Counted from the first letter of the stretch, positions 52,348 through 63,211 are shown. The stretch: 64,000 nt of DNA from Staphylococcus haemolyticus (GCF_006094395.1 NZ_CP035291.1:992001-1056000); one strand, 5' to 3'. Notes: generated by a model from the letters alone, not told the origin. Translations and numbers: made by a program.

Positions 52348-53457
52348 ATGGAAAAACCAACACGCTTAGCATTATTAAAAGAAATAGCAGAATATCTCAA
52401 TGAGGAAACAGAATTATATAATATGATGCACGGTGCTTTAAATTATTTAATAAATGGTAGTAACTTTACAACTGGTTGGATCTTCTTTATAGATAATAAT
52501 GGCCATCATGAGATGGTAGCTGATGTTGATCTTCCAGGTGCATTAAAGAAGGATAATTGCTGTTATATGAAAGAGGGATCTTGTTGGTGTGTCACTGCGT
52601 ATCATAATGAGCGTTTAACGAAGGCTTCTAACATAATCAATTGTTCTAGAATAAATTTAGCAAATCAAGCATATAAAGCAGAAACGGAAGGTGTAACACA
52701 CCATGCTACAGTGCCACTACGCTCTGGCACAGAACAATATGGTTTACTCAATGTTGCATCACCATATACTACGCGTTATAGTGAACAGGATTTAGCCCTA
52801 TTAGAATCGGTCGCTTTACAGATAGGCTCTGCAATTAAACGCATATATTTAACTGATCAAGAAAAAGAGGCAGCTAGATTAAATGAACGTAATCGTTTAG
52901 CAAGAGACTTACATGATTCAGTAAACCAATTATTATTTTCATTAAAATTGACCGCTCATGCAGCACATGACATAACGACAGATGAAATTGCGAAAAAAGC
53001 TTTTAAGACAATTGAAGAAACAAGTCAAAATGCGGTTAATGAAATGCGTACACTAATTTGGCAACTTAAACCAGTAGGTCTTGAGCATGGTTTGGTGCAG
53101 GCATTAAATCAATATGCGCAAATTCTAAATATAAAACTAACAATAAATGTTGAGGGAATTATTAGTTTATCGAATATCGTAGAAGAGAACGTTTATAGGA
53201 TATTACAGGAATGTATAAATAATACTAAAAAACATGCTAAAACTAATTCAGTGCATATTATTTTAAAACAAGATAAAGAAAAGTTGATCATTATTGCAAA
53301 AGACGAAGGAATTGGTTTCGATATGAACAAAGAAACTAATACTTCATCACAAGGGTTAAAAAATATAAGTCAACGAATTTATGCATTAAATGGACAAGTT
53401 AAAATAGATACAATGCCTAACAAAGGAACAACGCTTTCTTTAAAGCTTCCTTTGTAA
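52348..53457 (+). CDS. airS: Sensor kinase AirS (YhcS), Fe-S/GAF type
   Basis: Cytosolic NarL-class histidine kinase of 369 residues with no membrane helix. The N-terminal GAF domain (about 15-165) holds a cysteine cluster, Cys71, 72, 79 and 81 in NCCYMKEGSCWCV, plus Cys99; in S. aureus AirS such cysteines bind a redox-sensitive [2Fe-2S] cluster. The dimerisation motif ERNRLARDLHDSVNQLLF gives phosphoacceptor His189. ATP-binding motifs are ECINNTKKHAK, DEGIGF and QGLKNISQRI. It is coupled with airR. In S. aureus the pair is essential or near-essential and affects respiration and cell-wall genes. Confidence 0.93.
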   Translation: MEKPTRLALLKEIAEYLNEETELYNMMHGALNYLINGSNFTTGWIFFIDNNGHHEMVADVDLPGALKKDNCCYMKEGSCWCVTAYHNERLTKASNIINCSRINLANQAYKAETEGVTHHATVPLRSGTEQYGLLNVASPYTTRYSEQDLALLESVALQIGSAIKRIYLTDQEKEAARLNERNRLARDLHDSVNQLLFSLKLTAHAAHDITTDEIAKKAFKTIEETSQNAVNEMRTLIWQLKPVGLEHGLVQALNQYAQILNIKLTINVEGIISLSNIVEENVYRILQECINNTKKHAKTNSVHIILKQDKEKLIIIAKDEGIGFDMNKETNTSSQGLKNISQRIYALNGQVKIDTMPNKGTTLSLKLPL

Positions 53458-53479
53458 ATTGGTGAAAGGAGAAAAAATT

Positions 53480-54103
53480 GTGGCTAAGGTCATATTGATT
53501 GATGACCATCATATTGTAAGACAAGGATTGGAATTCCTTTTATCGACGGTGGCTGATTTGGAAGTTTTGGCAAGCTTATCGGATGGTCAATCTTTAATTA
53601 ATTATTTAAATGAAAATGATATACCAGATATCATCCTTCTTGATTTGGTAATGCCTGAAATGAATGGTATTGAAGTGACAGAATACGTGAAATCTCATTT
53701 CCCTGATATTAAAGTATTGGTATTAACAAGTTATGTTGATGATGAACATGTTATTTCAGCTATTAATAAAGGGGCTGATGGATATGAAATGAAGGATGTT
53801 GAGCCTCAAAAATTAATTCAAACCATACATGACGTTTTAAATAATAAACGGATTATTCATCCAGAAGCACAAAGTGTAATAGAGACCGTGTCTTCAAAAC
53901 CTCATAACACTAATAAGCTATCTAAACGAGAAATAGAAGTATTAGCTGAAATGGTAAAAGGTAAAACGAACAAAGAAATTGCAAATACGTTATTCGTTTC
54001 TGAAAAAACAATAAAAACACATGTTAGTCATATATTTAATAAGTTAAGTGTAACAGACCGTACACAAGCAGCAATTTATGCTATTGAAAATAAACTTGTA
54101 TAG
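53480..54103 (+). CDS. airR: Response regulator AirR (YhcR)
   Basis: NarL-type response regulator of 207 residues. The receiver has IDDHH, phosphoacceptor Asp55 (IILLDLV), VLVLTS and a Lys-like position changed to MKDVE (YEMKDVEP). The C-terminal HTH reads LSKREIEVLAEMVKGKTNKEIA to KTIKTHVSHIFNKL. It starts at GTG 53480 after AAAGGAG, giving the S. aureus length; an upstream in-frame reading to 53459 has no site. Partner of AirS. Confidence 0.93.
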   Translation: MAKVILIDDHHIVRQGLEFLLSTVADLEVLASLSDGQSLINYLNENDIPDIILLDLVMPEMNGIEVTEYVKSHFPDIKVLVLTSYVDDEHVISAINKGADGYEMKDVEPQKLIQTIHDVLNNKRIIHPEAQSVIETVSSKPHNTNKLSKREIEVLAEMVKGKTNKEIANTLFVSEKTIKTHVSHIFNKLSVTDRTQAAIYAIENKLV

Positions 54104-54367
54104 AGTGTAATATAATAAATCGTGAAAGAGGTAGGAATGAAAATACAATTAAAATGTAAAGGCTTATTAGAAGTGAGTTAGCAAATAAATTAATTTAATT
54201 ATTTTGATAATTTCGCCATTAATGAAATTGTATACAAAAACAAAAATTCCTCTTTTCATTTTATTGAAAATATATTAAGATGTAATTTGTGTTTCAAGAA
54301 ATGTGTATTATTGCAATTTCTTGTGTCCGGATAAATTAACCCCTATTAGAAAGGTAGAGAATAAAAT

Positions 54368-54832
54368 ATGGATAGACAGAGTTTCACAGATTTAATTCAA
54401 ACAAAATTTAAAATGGTAAGAATTGAAGCGGGCTATACGCAAGATACTATGGCTCAAACAATTGGCCTTTCAAAAAAAACATTAGTTCAAATTGAGAAAG
54501 AACGTGTGTTACCAAACTGGACAACATGTGTTTCAATTTGTGCATTATTCAGAGATTCAGATGTTTTAAATAATACGTTTGGTTGCGATCCTTTAGAAAT
54601 TGTTCAAACTATTTCACGTAATCATTGTGCATATCCAAATCATTCAACAACAAGTGATATTTATTGGAATACTATCGAAACACGTAATGGTTTTATGTTA
54701 CAAAGTAATAAAGTAAGCAACATATATAGAGTTTTAAATTCTGAAAAGCAACCTATCTTTGGCACTTCAAAATTAAGAGAAGCTGAAACATACTTTAACA
54801 GAAATGCTAAAGAAGAATTAATGCACGTTTAA
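54368..54832 (+). CDS. XRE-type HTH regulator, SA1665-like
   Basis: DNA-binding protein of 154 residues. Residues about 8-65 form a Cro/CI helix-turn-helix (KMVRIEAGYTQDTMAQTIGLSKKTLVQIEKERVLPNW); the C-terminal part has no recognised domain but several conserved aromatics (SDIYWNTIETRNGFMLQSNKVSNIYRVL). By sequence and by position just after airSR it corresponds to S. aureus SA1665, reported to bind the mecA promoter region and lower methicillin resistance. AAGGTAGAG ribosome site. Whether it does so here depends on mecA, not visible in this window. Confidence 0.85.
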   Translation: MDRQSFTDLIQTKFKMVRIEAGYTQDTMAQTIGLSKKTLVQIEKERVLPNWTTCVSICALFRDSDVLNNTFGCDPLEIVQTISRNHCAYPNHSTTSDIYWNTIETRNGFMLQSNKVSNIYRVLNSEKQPIFGTSKLREAETYFNRNAKEELMHV

Positions 54833-55202
54833 TAGTAGTTAAAATATTATGATTTAATATGAAAGTGATAGAAGAATCACACCAGATTTAATCACTTTTA
54901 ATTTATATACATTCAAGGTGTGTGGTTATTACTTATGGCGAACATAATGTTCTGAGACTACATAGCTTAGTTGTAAAACTGACTGAACTGAGATTAATCT
55001 TATATCAAGAAATTCTCAGCTTAAGTTTAACTTGATATTAATTAAAAGACGAGCCTAAGATATTTGATATCGCGGCTCGATTTTTTTATTTTCAAAACAA
55101 TTCAGCATTTTCAATTTTAATGAAAAGTAAAATTAAGGAACCATATATTCTAAAATGATATAATCATCATATTGTGAAAATAATTTTTAAGGAGAAATCG
55201 AG
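54833..55202. other. Gene-poor stretch before yheB
   Basis: 370 bases without a credible gene. It holds imperfect inverted repeats (e.g. AAGTGATAGAAGAATC region), a terminator at 55050-55088 (CGAGCC/GGCTCG with seven T), a TATAAT -10 at about 55158 and the AAGGAG ribosome site of yheB. Confidence 0.6.
55050..55088 (+). terminator. Terminator of the SA1665-like gene
   Basis: CGAGCC (55050-55055) with an ATAT-containing inner stem pairs with GGCTCG (55074-55079), then TTTTTTT. Confidence 0.8.
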
Positions 55203-56333
55203 ATGCAAGCTTTTTTAGTTATCCTATTTATGGTAGTAGTAGGGGCTGTAATTGGAGGTGTAACAAATGTAATTGCAATAAGAATGTTATTCCATCCATT
55301 TAAACCATATTATATATTCAAGATGCGTATACCATTTACACCTGGTCTAATTCCTAAAAGAAGAGAAGAAATTGCTACTAAGATAGGTCAAGTGATTGAA
55401 GAACATTTGATAACAGAGTCAGTTATACTTCAAAAGTTAAATGAACCAAATACGCGTGAAGCAATCAATGATTTAGTAATAAAGCAATTGTCTAAACTAA
55501 AAAGTGACGATGCTACAATACGAAAGTTTGCAAATCAATTTGAGTTTGATCTTGATGACCTCATTAACAATAAGTTAGATAAAACTATAATAAATAAATT
55601 GAATAATTATTACTATGATAAACAGGCAACATCAATTAATGAAATTCTTCCTGCAGACGTAATAACTATGGTCGATGAAAAATTAGACCAAGCAGGAGAT
55701 TTAATTCGAGAACGTGCACGTAATTATCTTTCTTCAGATAAAGGTGCTAGAGATATTTACGATATGCTAGATACATTTTTTGCTGAAAAAGGTAAAATCG
55801 TTGGATTATTACAAATGTTTATGACTAAAGAAAGTATTGCTGAACGTGTTCAACATGAATTAATACGTTTAACAAGACATCCTAAAGCAAAAGTTATTAT
55901 TGACAAAGTGATTCGAGATGAATATGAAACATTAAAATCTCAACCTTTAAGTCATGTTGTTAAAGAAGAACAATTTACAAATATAAGTGAATCCTTGGTG
56001 CATTTAGTCATTACAAATATACAATTAAATGAAAAAATGGATACTCCAATCAGTAAGTTAACACCAAAATTAGTTGATCAAATTCAAGTAGGAGTTGCTA
56101 ATACAATTACTGATTTAATAATTAAACAAGCATCTAATCATTTATCAACGATAATGACAAAAATAAATTTACGTCAGATGGTTGAAAATCAAATTAATAC
56201 CTTTGACTTAGATTATATTGAAAGATTAATTATTGAAATCGCTAATAAAGAGTTAAAACTTATCATGTCTTTAGGTTTCATTTTGGGTGGTATTATAGGA
56301 TTCTTCCAAGGTATAGTCGCAATCTTTGTCTAA
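55203..56333 (+). CDS. DUF445 family membrane protein (YheB)
   Basis: Protein of 376 residues with a membrane helix at each end (FLVILFMVVVGAVIGGVTNVIAI and LIMSLGFILGGIIGFFQGIVAIF) and a long helical soluble part between. The N-terminal motif TNVIAIRMLFHPFKP and PFTPGLIPKRREEIA are diagnostic for DUF445/YheB. In B. subtilis YheB is a spore-related protein; in non-sporulating staphylococci the role is unknown. It is followed by the YlbF/YheA gene, as in Bacillus, probably in one transcript. Confidence 0.88.
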   Translation: MQAFLVILFMVVVGAVIGGVTNVIAIRMLFHPFKPYYIFKMRIPFTPGLIPKRREEIATKIGQVIEEHLITESVILQKLNEPNTREAINDLVIKQLSKLKSDDATIRKFANQFEFDLDDLINNKLDKTIINKLNNYYYDKQATSINEILPADVITMVDEKLDQAGDLIRERARNYLSSDKGARDIYDMLDTFFAEKGKIVGLLQMFMTKESIAERVQHELIRLTRHPKAKVIIDKVIRDEYETLKSQPLSHVVKEEQFTNISESLVHLVITNIQLNEKMDTPISKLTPKLVDQIQVGVANTITDLIIKQASNHLSTIMTKINLRQMVENQINTFDLDYIERLIIEIANKELKLIMSLGFILGGIIGFFQGIVAIFV

Positions 56334-56401
56334 CTATAAATAATATGTTATGGTAATAAAGAGTTGTCAAAATTACTTTTCACTAAGGAGTGCAAACAAA
56401 C

Positions 56402-56746
56402 ATGGCAGTAAATTTATATGATTATGCAAATCAACTAGAACAAGCATTAAGAGATAGTGATGAATATAAAGCTATTAAAGATGCTTTTTCTAAAGTTAAA
56501 GATAATGAAGAATCAAAAAAATTATTTGATGAGTTCCGTGAAACTCAATTAAGTTTCCAACAAAAACAAATGCAAGGTGAAGAAATTCCTGAAGAAGATT
56601 TAGCAAAAGCTCAAGAACAAGCTCAAGCAATTGAAAAAGATGAAAATATTTCTGAATTAATGCAAGCTGAGCAAAAAATGAGTCAAGTATTCCAAGAAAT
56701 TAACCAAATCATTGTTAAACCTTTAGATGAAATTTACGCTGACTAA
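56402..56746 (+). CDS. YlbF/YmcA-family protein (YheA)
   Basis: Helical cytosolic protein of 114 residues of the DUF964 (YlbF/YmcA) family: [79 protein letters not shown]. Relatives in B. subtilis form the complex that guides RNase Y; whether YheA takes part is not known. I start at ATG 56402; an in-frame GTG at 56390 is too close to AAGGAG. Terminator 56761-56800. Confidence 0.88.
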   Translation: MAVNLYDYANQLEQALRDSDEYKAIKDAFSKVKDNEESKKLFDEFRETQLSFQQKQMQGEEIPEEDLAKAQEQAQAIEKDENISELMQAEQKMSQVFQEINQIIVKPLDEIYAD

Positions 56747-56760
56747 TTGTTAGCACAATA

Positions 56761-56800
56761 AGCTACAAAGCTTTCAATTGAAAGCTTTGTAGCTTTTTTA
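56761..56800 (+). terminator. Terminator of yheBA (34-bp perfect palindrome)
   Basis: AGCTACAAAGCTTTCAA and its exact complement are contiguous (56761-56794), then TTTTTA. Confidence 0.92.
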
Positions 56801-56892
56801 ATATATAAGTTCATCGACCCAAATAAATAAGTTATGGTAAAATATAGGAATACATAAAGATAAACGAAGATGCAATTAAGGAGCTAATTTCA

Positions 56893-58089
56893 ATGATAAA
56901 ATTTATTCACTGTGCAGATTTACATCTCGACAGCCCCTTTAAATCTAAAAGTCATTTGGCGCCATCAATTTTTGAAGATGTTCAAAACAGTGCTTATGAA
57001 AGCTTTAAGAAGATTGTCGATACAGCATTAAAAGAAGAAGTTGATTTTGTTCTCATCGTTGGAGATTTATTTGATAGTGAGAATCGTACGTTGCGTGCTG
57101 AAGTATTCTTGAAAGAACAATTTATGCGATTAGAAAAAGAACAAATTTTCGTTTACATAAGTCATGGTAATCATGATCCACTTACTGAAAAAATTACTAA
57201 TGATTGGCCAGATAATGTTTCGGTCTTCTCAAATAGAGTAGAAACATATCAAGCTATCACTAAAGATGGAGAGACAATTTTTGTACATGGTTTTAGTTAT
57301 CAACATGATACAAGTTATGAAAATAAAATTGATGAGTATCCATCTAGCCAAGGTAAAAAAGGTATTCATATTGGAATGTTACACGGTACTTATAGTAAAT
57401 CTTCAACTAAAAATCGCTATACTGAATTTATTTTAGAAGATTTGAATCAAAAACTATATCATTATTGGGCACTTGGCCATATTCATGAAAGACAAGAATT
57501 AAGTGATATGCCTCCAATTTACTATCCTGGAAACATTCAAGGACGTCATTTTGGTGAGCAAGGACCTAAGGGATGTTTATTGGTAGAAGGCGACCATTTA
57601 CGATTAAACGCTACTTTTATTCCAACGCAACAAATTAGATTTGAAGAAGCTACTATCAAAACTGACAAACTTACAAAACAAGGTATCTATGAAGCAATTC
57701 AATCCTTCAAAGAAAGTGTACGTTCTGATGGAAAGGCTTTTTATAGATTAACTGTAAATGTTGACAGTGATAGACCCATTTCTTCACAAGACATTAGTCA
57801 AATTAAAGAAATGATTGATGACTATGAAGAAAATGAACATCATTTCGTAATCATAGAAACGCTCACATTTAATTATATGCAAATGGATGAAGTACCTCTT
57901 GTAAGAGAATTTTCAGCTGATTTAATCAAAGATAATAAAGTGTTTGAAGAGGCGATGACTGAATTATATTTAAACCCTAGAGCATCCAAATATTTAGAAG
58001 ATTATACTGAGTTTGATACTGTTGAACTTGTTAATCGCGCTGAGAAAATTTTAAAGGCAGACATGAGAGGTGAAAGTGATGATCATTAA
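56893..58089 (+). CDS. yhaO: Metallophosphoesterase YhaO (SbcD/Mre11-like)
   Basis: Predicted DNA nuclease of 398 residues. Two-metal phosphoesterase motifs are in order: HCADLHLDSPF (Asp, His), VGDLFDSENRT (Asp), SHGNHDP (Asn, His), GMLHGTYS and LGHIHERQEL (His-x-His). The C-terminal half has the capping domain of SbcD-like proteins. It overlaps yhaN by 11 bases. With YhaN it resembles an SbcCD/Rad50-Mre11 pair; B. subtilis YhaO was linked to DNA repair. Confidence 0.92.
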   Translation: MIKFIHCADLHLDSPFKSKSHLAPSIFEDVQNSAYESFKKIVDTALKEEVDFVLIVGDLFDSENRTLRAEVFLKEQFMRLEKEQIFVYISHGNHDPLTEKITNDWPDNVSVFSNRVETYQAITKDGETIFVHGFSYQHDTSYENKIDEYPSSQGKKGIHIGMLHGTYSKSSTKNRYTEFILEDLNQKLYHYWALGHIHERQELSDMPPIYYPGNIQGRHFGEQGPKGCLLVEGDHLRLNATFIPTQQIRFEEATIKTDKLTKQGIYEAIQSFKESVRSDGKAFYRLTVNVDSDRPISSQDISQIKEMIDDYEENEHHFVIIETLTFNYMQMDEVPLVREFSADLIKDNKVFEEAMTELYLNPRASKYLEDYTEFDTVELVNRAEKILKADMRGESDDH

Positions 58090-61015
58090 ATCTTTAGAGA
58101 TTTACGGCTATGGCCAATTTGTGCATCGCAAAATAGAGTTCAACCGTGAATTTACTGAAATTTTTGGTGAGAATGAAGCTGGTAAATCAACGATTCAAGC
58201 TTTCATACATTCTATACTTTTTGGCTTTCCAACGAAAAAAGAAAAAGAACCTCGACTTGAACCCCGTATGGGTAATCAGTATGGGGGAAAACTTACGCTT
58301 ATACTAGATGACCAATCAGAGATCGTAGTAGAGAGAGTTAAAGGTAACATTTCAGGTGATGTAAAAGTTTACCTAGAAAATGGTTTGATTCGAGACGAAA
58401 CTTGGCTCAAGAAAAAATTAAATTACATTTCTAAGAAAACTTATCAAGGTATATTCTCGTTTAATGTGCTTGGATTACAAGATATTCACCGTAACTTAGA
58501 TGAGGACCAATTACAAAGTTATTTACTTGAAGCAGGTGCATTAGGTTCTTCTGAGTTCACAATGATGAATAAAATGGTCAGTCAAAAGAAAACCACGCTT
58601 TATAAAAAGGCTGGAAAAAACCCAATACTCAATCAACAGCTTGATGAATTGAAAAGCCTTGAAGCCCAAATAAGAGAAGAAGAATCTAAGTTAGATGAAT
58701 ATCATCGTTTAGTTGATGATAGAGATAAATCACAACGTCATTTGGAACATTTAAAAGCCAATCTAAACCAATTATCAAAAATGCATGAAAGTAAACAAAA
58801 GCAACTTGCTATTCATGAACAAGCCCAAGAATGGAAAGATTTAGAGCAAAAACTTAATATTGAGCCATTAAGTTTTCCGGAAAAAGGGATCGAGCGTTAT
58901 GAAACAGCTTCAAATTACAAACAATCTCTAGCAAGAGATATAAGTTTGCGTGAAGAGAAATTAAAACAATTAGAGAATGAATTTAATGCAATTCCTGCTT
59001 TGAACGAAGATACAGCTAATCATATTTATCATTTAACTCGTGATGAAAATGAAATTCAACAAGCTGAAATGAAATCTTCTTCACTTAAGCAAGAAATTGA
59101 TGATTACGAGCGTCAAGAAGCTGATTTGAAAACAAGTATTGGTTGGCAAGAAGTTTATCACAATACAGATACCTCTGAATCTATGAAAAATTATGTTAGT
59201 AAAACCATCAAGACGCGAAATGAGCAAAAAGTGTTAAAACAACAAATTGAAAGAGCTATTGATGAAAACCAAATTGAACAAAATACGCTATCTCAGGAAA
59301 TAGAAAACTTGGAAAAAGATTTGGTTTCTGAAGATTCACTGGATAAAAAGAAACATTATAATCAACAAAAGTTAGAACTACATGAGAAAGAGAATCTGTA
59401 TAACAAACTTAAAGATACTTTTAATTCTGATAAAGAAAGAAAACAAAAGCGAAATTGGTGGCTTAGATTAAGTTTTATAGTGTTATCTATAGTTGGTCTG
59501 GGTTTAACACTATTCTCATTTGTGACTCAAAATTTAATTTTCGGAGTTATATTTGCAATCTTAACTGTCATATTTATTGTTGGTACTTTCTTGGTTAAGA
59601 CAAAAGAAATTGATTACAGTGAATCAATTAGTGAAGAGATTAATGATTTGGAACAACAAATTAATGATTTGGAATCTAATTACGATTTAAACTTCGACTT
59701 AGATCAACAATTTCAACTTCGTGAACGTTGGAGTAATGCAAGTAACAATAAGAGTGTATTAGCTAATAAATTAAATCATCAAGAGAATTTACTGCAAAAT
59801 ACAGAACAACAAATCAATGACTTAACTCAAAAATTAAATGCAGTTAAAGAAAATGTGAAAGTACCTAATGAAATGACAGATGATTTATTAATAGATAGCT
59901 TTAAAACAATGAATCAACTTAAATCAAATGACAGTTACCGTAGTAAATTATTGGATCAACATCAACAAGTAAATCAAAAATTGACGCATTTTTATGATAA
60001 AGCGCTTAAAAATACTGAAAATGAGATCACACCATTTAATAAAGCTTCACTATTTAATGATATGAAGAACTGGATTTCTAAATACGAAAGTAATAAAGAG
60101 AAGAAAGAACAACTTAAAAGTCAAATTGAGTTATTAAGTAATGAATTGAAACAATTAAAAGAACAATTAGAAGAAAATGAAAAAACTATTAATACATTAT
60201 TTACTTATATCAATGTTTCAAGTGAAGAAGCATATTATCAATCTTACGAGCAATATCAATTGTATCACCAACAACTTGCAAGATTTAATGATTTAACTGC
60301 GTATCTCGAAAATCAAAATTTCTCTTACGAAGATAGTTCGAATTTGAGCGAAAAAACAACTGCTCAATTGGAAGAAGAAGATGCGCTTCTTGCTAAACAA
60401 GTTGATGCATATAACGATCAGTATTTAGATAAACAAACTGAAGTTAGTGACTTAACCGCTCAAATTAATTACATGGAGACAGATAAAACATTATCTAAGT
60501 TAAGACATGAGTATTATAACTTGAAGAATAGAATGAATGATTTAGCTAAAGATTGGGCTAGTTTAAGTTACTTAGAAGCATTAATAAATGAACATATTAA
60601 GCAAATTAAAGATAAACGATTACCTCAAGTTATAAATGAAGCTGTAAATATATTTACGGCTCTTACACAAGGGAATTATAATATGATAACTTATGAAAAT
60701 GATACAATAATGGTTAAACATAATAATGGCCAAATGTATCATCCACTTGAACTAAGTCAATCAACGAAAGAATTATTATATATTGCACTTAGAATTAGTT
60801 TGATTAAGATTTTAAGACCTTATTATCCATTCCCAATAATTATTGATGATGCTTTTGTTCATTTTGATAAACAAAGAAAATCAATGATGTTAAACTATTT
60901 AAGAGAATTAGCGAAAGATTATCAAGTGTTATACTTCACTTGCATGAAAGATACTGCAATTCCTTCTAAAGAGATGCTAATTTTAAATAAACTAGAGGAA
61001 GGCGGAAAACGATGA
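58079..61015 (+). CDS. yhaN: SMC/SbcC-like ATPase YhaN with central membrane hairpin
   Basis: Large AAA ATPase of 978 residues. The N terminus holds the Rad50-like start [11 protein letters not shown] and P-loop GENEAGKST; the C terminus holds the signature-like [17 protein letters not shown] and Walker [13 protein letters not shown]. Between them lie long coiled coils (about 180-440 and 505-850). Unusually for an SbcC-like protein, two hydrophobic helices sit in the middle ([22 protein letters not shown] and [21 protein letters not shown], about 460-510), so the coiled-coil tip should be membrane-anchored. ATG 58079 follows AGAGGTG; an in-frame GTG at 58070 is less likely. Overlaps yhaO and yhaM. 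Confidence 0.92.
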   Translation: MIIKSLEIYGYGQFVHRKIEFNREFTEIFGENEAGKSTIQAFIHSILFGFPTKKEKEPRLEPRMGNQYGGKLTLILDDQSEIVVERVKGNISGDVKVYLENGLIRDETWLKKKLNYISKKTYQGIFSFNVLGLQDIHRNLDEDQLQSYLLEAGALGSSEFTMMNKMVSQKKTTLYKKAGKNPILNQQLDELKSLEAQIREEESKLDEYHRLVDDRDKSQRHLEHLKANLNQLSKMHESKQKQLAIHEQAQEWKDLEQKLNIEPLSFPEKGIERYETASNYKQSLARDISLREEKLKQLENEFNAIPALNEDTANHIYHLTRDENEIQQAEMKSSSLKQEIDDYERQEADLKTSIGWQEVYHNTDTSESMKNYVSKTIKTRNEQKVLKQQIERAIDENQIEQNTLSQEIENLEKDLVSEDSLDKKKHYNQQKLELHEKENLYNKLKDTFNSDKERKQKRNWWLRLSFIVLSIVGLGLTLFSFVTQNLIFGVIFAILTVIFIVGTFLVKTKEIDYSESISEEINDLEQQINDLESNYDLNFDLDQQFQLRERWSNASNNKSVLANKLNHQENLLQNTEQQINDLTQKLNAVKENVKVPNEMTDDLLIDSFKTMNQLKSNDSYRSKLLDQHQQVNQKLTHFYDKALKNTENEITPFNKASLFNDMKNWISKYESNKEKKEQLKSQIELLSNELKQLKEQLEENEKTINTLFTYINVSSEEAYYQSYEQYQLYHQQLARFNDLTAYLENQNFSYEDSSNLSEKTTAQLEEEDALLAKQVDAYNDQYLDKQTEVSDLTAQINYMETDKTLSKLRHEYYNLKNRMNDLAKDWASLSYLEALINEHIKQIKDKRLPQVINEAVNIFTALTQGNYNMITYENDTIMVKHNNGQMYHPLELSQSTKELLYIALRISLIKILRPYYPFPIIIDDAFVHFDKQRKSMMLNYLRELAKDYQVLYFTCMKDTAIPSKEMLILNKLEEGGKR

Positions 61016-61953
61016 GAAATGTAGAAAAGTTAAATCCAGGAGACTCGGTTGAAAATTTCTTCTTAATTCATAGAGCTACACAAGGTGTTACTGCTCAAGG
61101 AAAAGACTATATGACTTTATTCTTACAAGATAAAAGTGGTGATATTGAAGCCAAACTATGGACTGTTAGTAAAGAAGATATGCAGATTCTTAAACCTGAG
61201 ACAATTGTTTGGGTTAAAGGTGACGTGATTAATTATCGAGGTCGTAAACAGATGAAAGTCAATCAGTTTAGATTAGCTAAACCAGAAGACGGATTTAAGA
61301 CTCAAGATTTCGTTGCTGGTGCACCTTTATCTCCGGATGAAATCCAAGAAAACATTTCACACTATATATTAGATATTGAAAATGCTAATTTACAACGTAT
61401 AACACGTCATTTATTGAAAAAATATCAAGATAAATTCTTTACGTATCCTGCAGCAAGTTCACACCATCATAATTTTGCAAGTGGACTAAGTTATCACGTG
61501 CTTACAATGCTAGAAATAGCTAAGTCATTATGCAACATTTATCCATTGTTAAACCGTAGTTTGTTGTATAGTTCAATTATTTTGCATGATTTAGGTAAAG
61601 TAAGGGAATTAAGTGGTCCAGTGGCTACAACATATACAGTTGAAGGTAATTTGTTAGGACATATATCAATTGCAAGTGATGAAGTTGCGGAAGCGGCGAA
61701 AGAGTTAGGAATTGATGGTGAAGAAGTGATGTTACTTCGTCATATGATTTTAGCACATCACGGAAAAATGGAATTTGGATCACCTAAATTGCCACATTTA
61801 AAAGAAGCGGAAATATTATTCTTTATCGACAATATTGATGCAAAAATGAATATGTTTGAAAAAGCATTTAAGAAAACAGATAAAGGTCAATTTACTGAAA
61901 GAATTTTTGGTATGGAAAATCGACAATTCTACAATCCGGAAAAATTAGACTAA
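61012..61953 (+). CDS. yhaM: 3'-5' exoribonuclease YhaM (Cbf1)
   Basis: Ribonuclease of 313 residues. An N-terminal OB-fold ([21 protein letters not shown]) is followed by an HD phosphohydrolase domain with [25 protein letters not shown] (His192, Asp193) and [13 protein letters not shown]. In S. aureus Cbf1/YhaM trims 3' ends of many RNAs by one or a few bases and was first found as a plasmid replication enhancer-binding factor. The start overlaps the yhaN stop by four bases (ATGA), so yhaO, yhaN and yhaM form a tight operon. Confidence 0.95.
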   Translation: MRNVEKLNPGDSVENFFLIHRATQGVTAQGKDYMTLFLQDKSGDIEAKLWTVSKEDMQILKPETIVWVKGDVINYRGRKQMKVNQFRLAKPEDGFKTQDFVAGAPLSPDEIQENISHYILDIENANLQRITRHLLKKYQDKFFTYPAASSHHHNFASGLSYHVLTMLEIAKSLCNIYPLLNRSLLYSSIILHDLGKVRELSGPVATTYTVEGNLLGHISIASDEVAEAAKELGIDGEEVMLLRHMILAHHGKMEFGSPKLPHLKEAEILFFIDNIDAKMNMFEKAFKKTDKGQFTERIFGMENRQFYNPEKLD

Positions 61954-61956
61954 TTT

Positions 61957-62020
61957 AAAAGCGTTTTTACCTTACAATGTCAATTAATGAATAGACAATG
62001 TAGTGGGTAAAAACGCTTGT
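61957..62020 (+). terminator. Terminator of the yhaONM operon
   Basis: AAGCGTTTTTACC (61959-61971) pairs with GGTAAAAACGCTT (62006-62018), with inner TACAATGTC/GACAATGTA helping; then TGTTTTAT. Confidence 0.8.
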
Positions 62021-62043
62021 TTTATACAATTTTGAACACGAGA

Positions 62044-62092
62044 AAGGGAGCAAGTCAATCAATTCGTTAAGAATTAAGACTTGCTCCCTTAC
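62044..62092 (-). terminator. Terminator of prsA
   Basis: AAGGGAGCAAGTC (62044-62056) pairs with GACTTGCTCCCTT (62078-62090). It lies just past the prsA stop on the minus strand. Confidence 0.8.
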
Positions 62093-62116
62093 GATTTAAT
62101 GTTAATACTATGAAAA

Positions 62117-63091
62117 TTATGAAGATAAACCTGATGCAGCTGAAGAACTATCTGAAGATGACTGTTGTTGTTTAAGTTTCTCAGGATTTAAAATAGTGTT
62201 TTCTACAGCTTTCTTGATATCACTGTCTTTATAATCTACATCATATTCTTTCAATAAATCTTTATACGCATTTGTTAAAATCTTAGGATCTTTTTGTACC
62301 TTTTGTTCGATTAGTTTAGCTTTAAGTTTAGATTTTTGTTTATCAAAATCACTCTCTTTATCGGCTTTAATGACATGGTAACCATAGTCCGTTTTAACCA
62401 CATCTGAAACTTGACCTTCTTTTAGTTTAAATAGTGCTTTTTCAAATTTACTTACCATTTGTCCTTTAACTACATAACCTAGAGAACCATCTTTTTTGGC
62501 ACTTGAAGAATCCATAGATTCTTTCTTAGCAATTTCTCCAAATTTATCTGGGTTCTTTTCAACTTCTTTTTGAATTTTTTCAGCTTTCTCTTTAGCTTTT
62601 TTGTCTGATAAACCTTCTTTATCACTACTGCTTGATTTAACTTTTATTAAAATATGAGAAGCTTTTTTAGTGTTTTCTTTAAGTTCTTTGTCTGACACTT
62701 TAACTTTATCAGCTAATAATTGTTTTTGATATGCGGCAAGTTTTTTCTGTTCTTTATAATCATCTAAAGACATACCTTGCTGTTTAAGCATACTTTCAAA
62801 TTGATCTTTGCCACCATATTGTTTTTGTTCTTTTTTAATTTCATCATCGATATCTTTTGTATCGACTTTATCTTTATATTTATCAGCTAGAATTTTATTC
62901 AACGCAATGCTAAATGACGTACTAGCAATTTGTTCGTCACCAATTTTATTCATTACATCTTTTACTTTTACATCTCCAGCTTTAGAAGAGATTAATGTAT
63001 TACTTTCTGAATCTGTTGCATTTGAACCGCATGCACCTAAAAGTAAAGCACTCGCAGTTACTGGAACAATTAATTTATTCATAATTTTCAT
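62117..63091 (-). CDS. prsA: Foldase lipoprotein PrsA
   Basis: Lipid-anchored peptidyl-prolyl isomerase of 324 residues that helps exported proteins, including penicillin-binding proteins, fold outside the membrane. The signal peptide ends in the lipobox LLLGAC with lipidated Cys21. A parvulin domain covers about 140-245 ([55 protein letters not shown]). The C-terminal tail is Ser/Gln-rich. The ATG at 63091 has AAGGAG ten bases upstream. In S. aureus prsA belongs to the VraR regulon; a vra-like motif lies about 80-100 bases upstream here (63171-63193). Confidence 0.96.
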   Translation of the reverse strand: MKIMNKLIVPVTASALLLGACGSNATDSESNTLISSKAGDVKVKDVMNKIGDEQIASTSFSIALNKILADKYKDKVDTKDIDDEIKKEQKQYGGKDQFESMLKQQGMSLDDYKEQKKLAAYQKQLLADKVKVSDKELKENTKKASHILIKVKSSSSDKEGLSDKKAKEKAEKIQKEVEKNPDKFGEIAKKESMDSSSAKKDGSLGYVVKGQMVSKFEKALFKLKEGQVSDVVKTDYGYHVIKADKESDFDKQKSKLKAKLIEQKVQKDPKILTNAYKDLLKEYDVDYKDSDIKKAVENTILNPEKLKQQQSSSDSSSAASGLSS

Positions 63092-63170
63092 AGTTGATAG
63101 CTCCTTTTACATTAATAACAACGTTACTATAACATATTATGAAAACATCACCAATTAGAAATAGGCTAGA

Positions 63171-63193
63171 TACTGCCAAAGTATGAGATTAAG
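63171..63193. promoter_or_regulatory. vra-promoter-like motif upstream of prsA
   Basis: TACTGCCAAAGTATGAGATTAAG resembles 8462-8481 before vraU: the core AAAGTATGAGA-N-TAAG is shared. It is a candidate VraR site in inverted orientation relative to prsA. Confidence 0.5.
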
Positions 63194-63211
63194 TAGGGCT
63201 TAAGCATTAAA

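Noticed and set aside
54137..54181. 14-codon frame after airR (MKIQLKCKGLLEVS)
   Set aside because: An AGAGGTAGGA-like site is present, but the frame is too short to support as a gene; airR lacks a clear terminator here so it may be untranslated tail.
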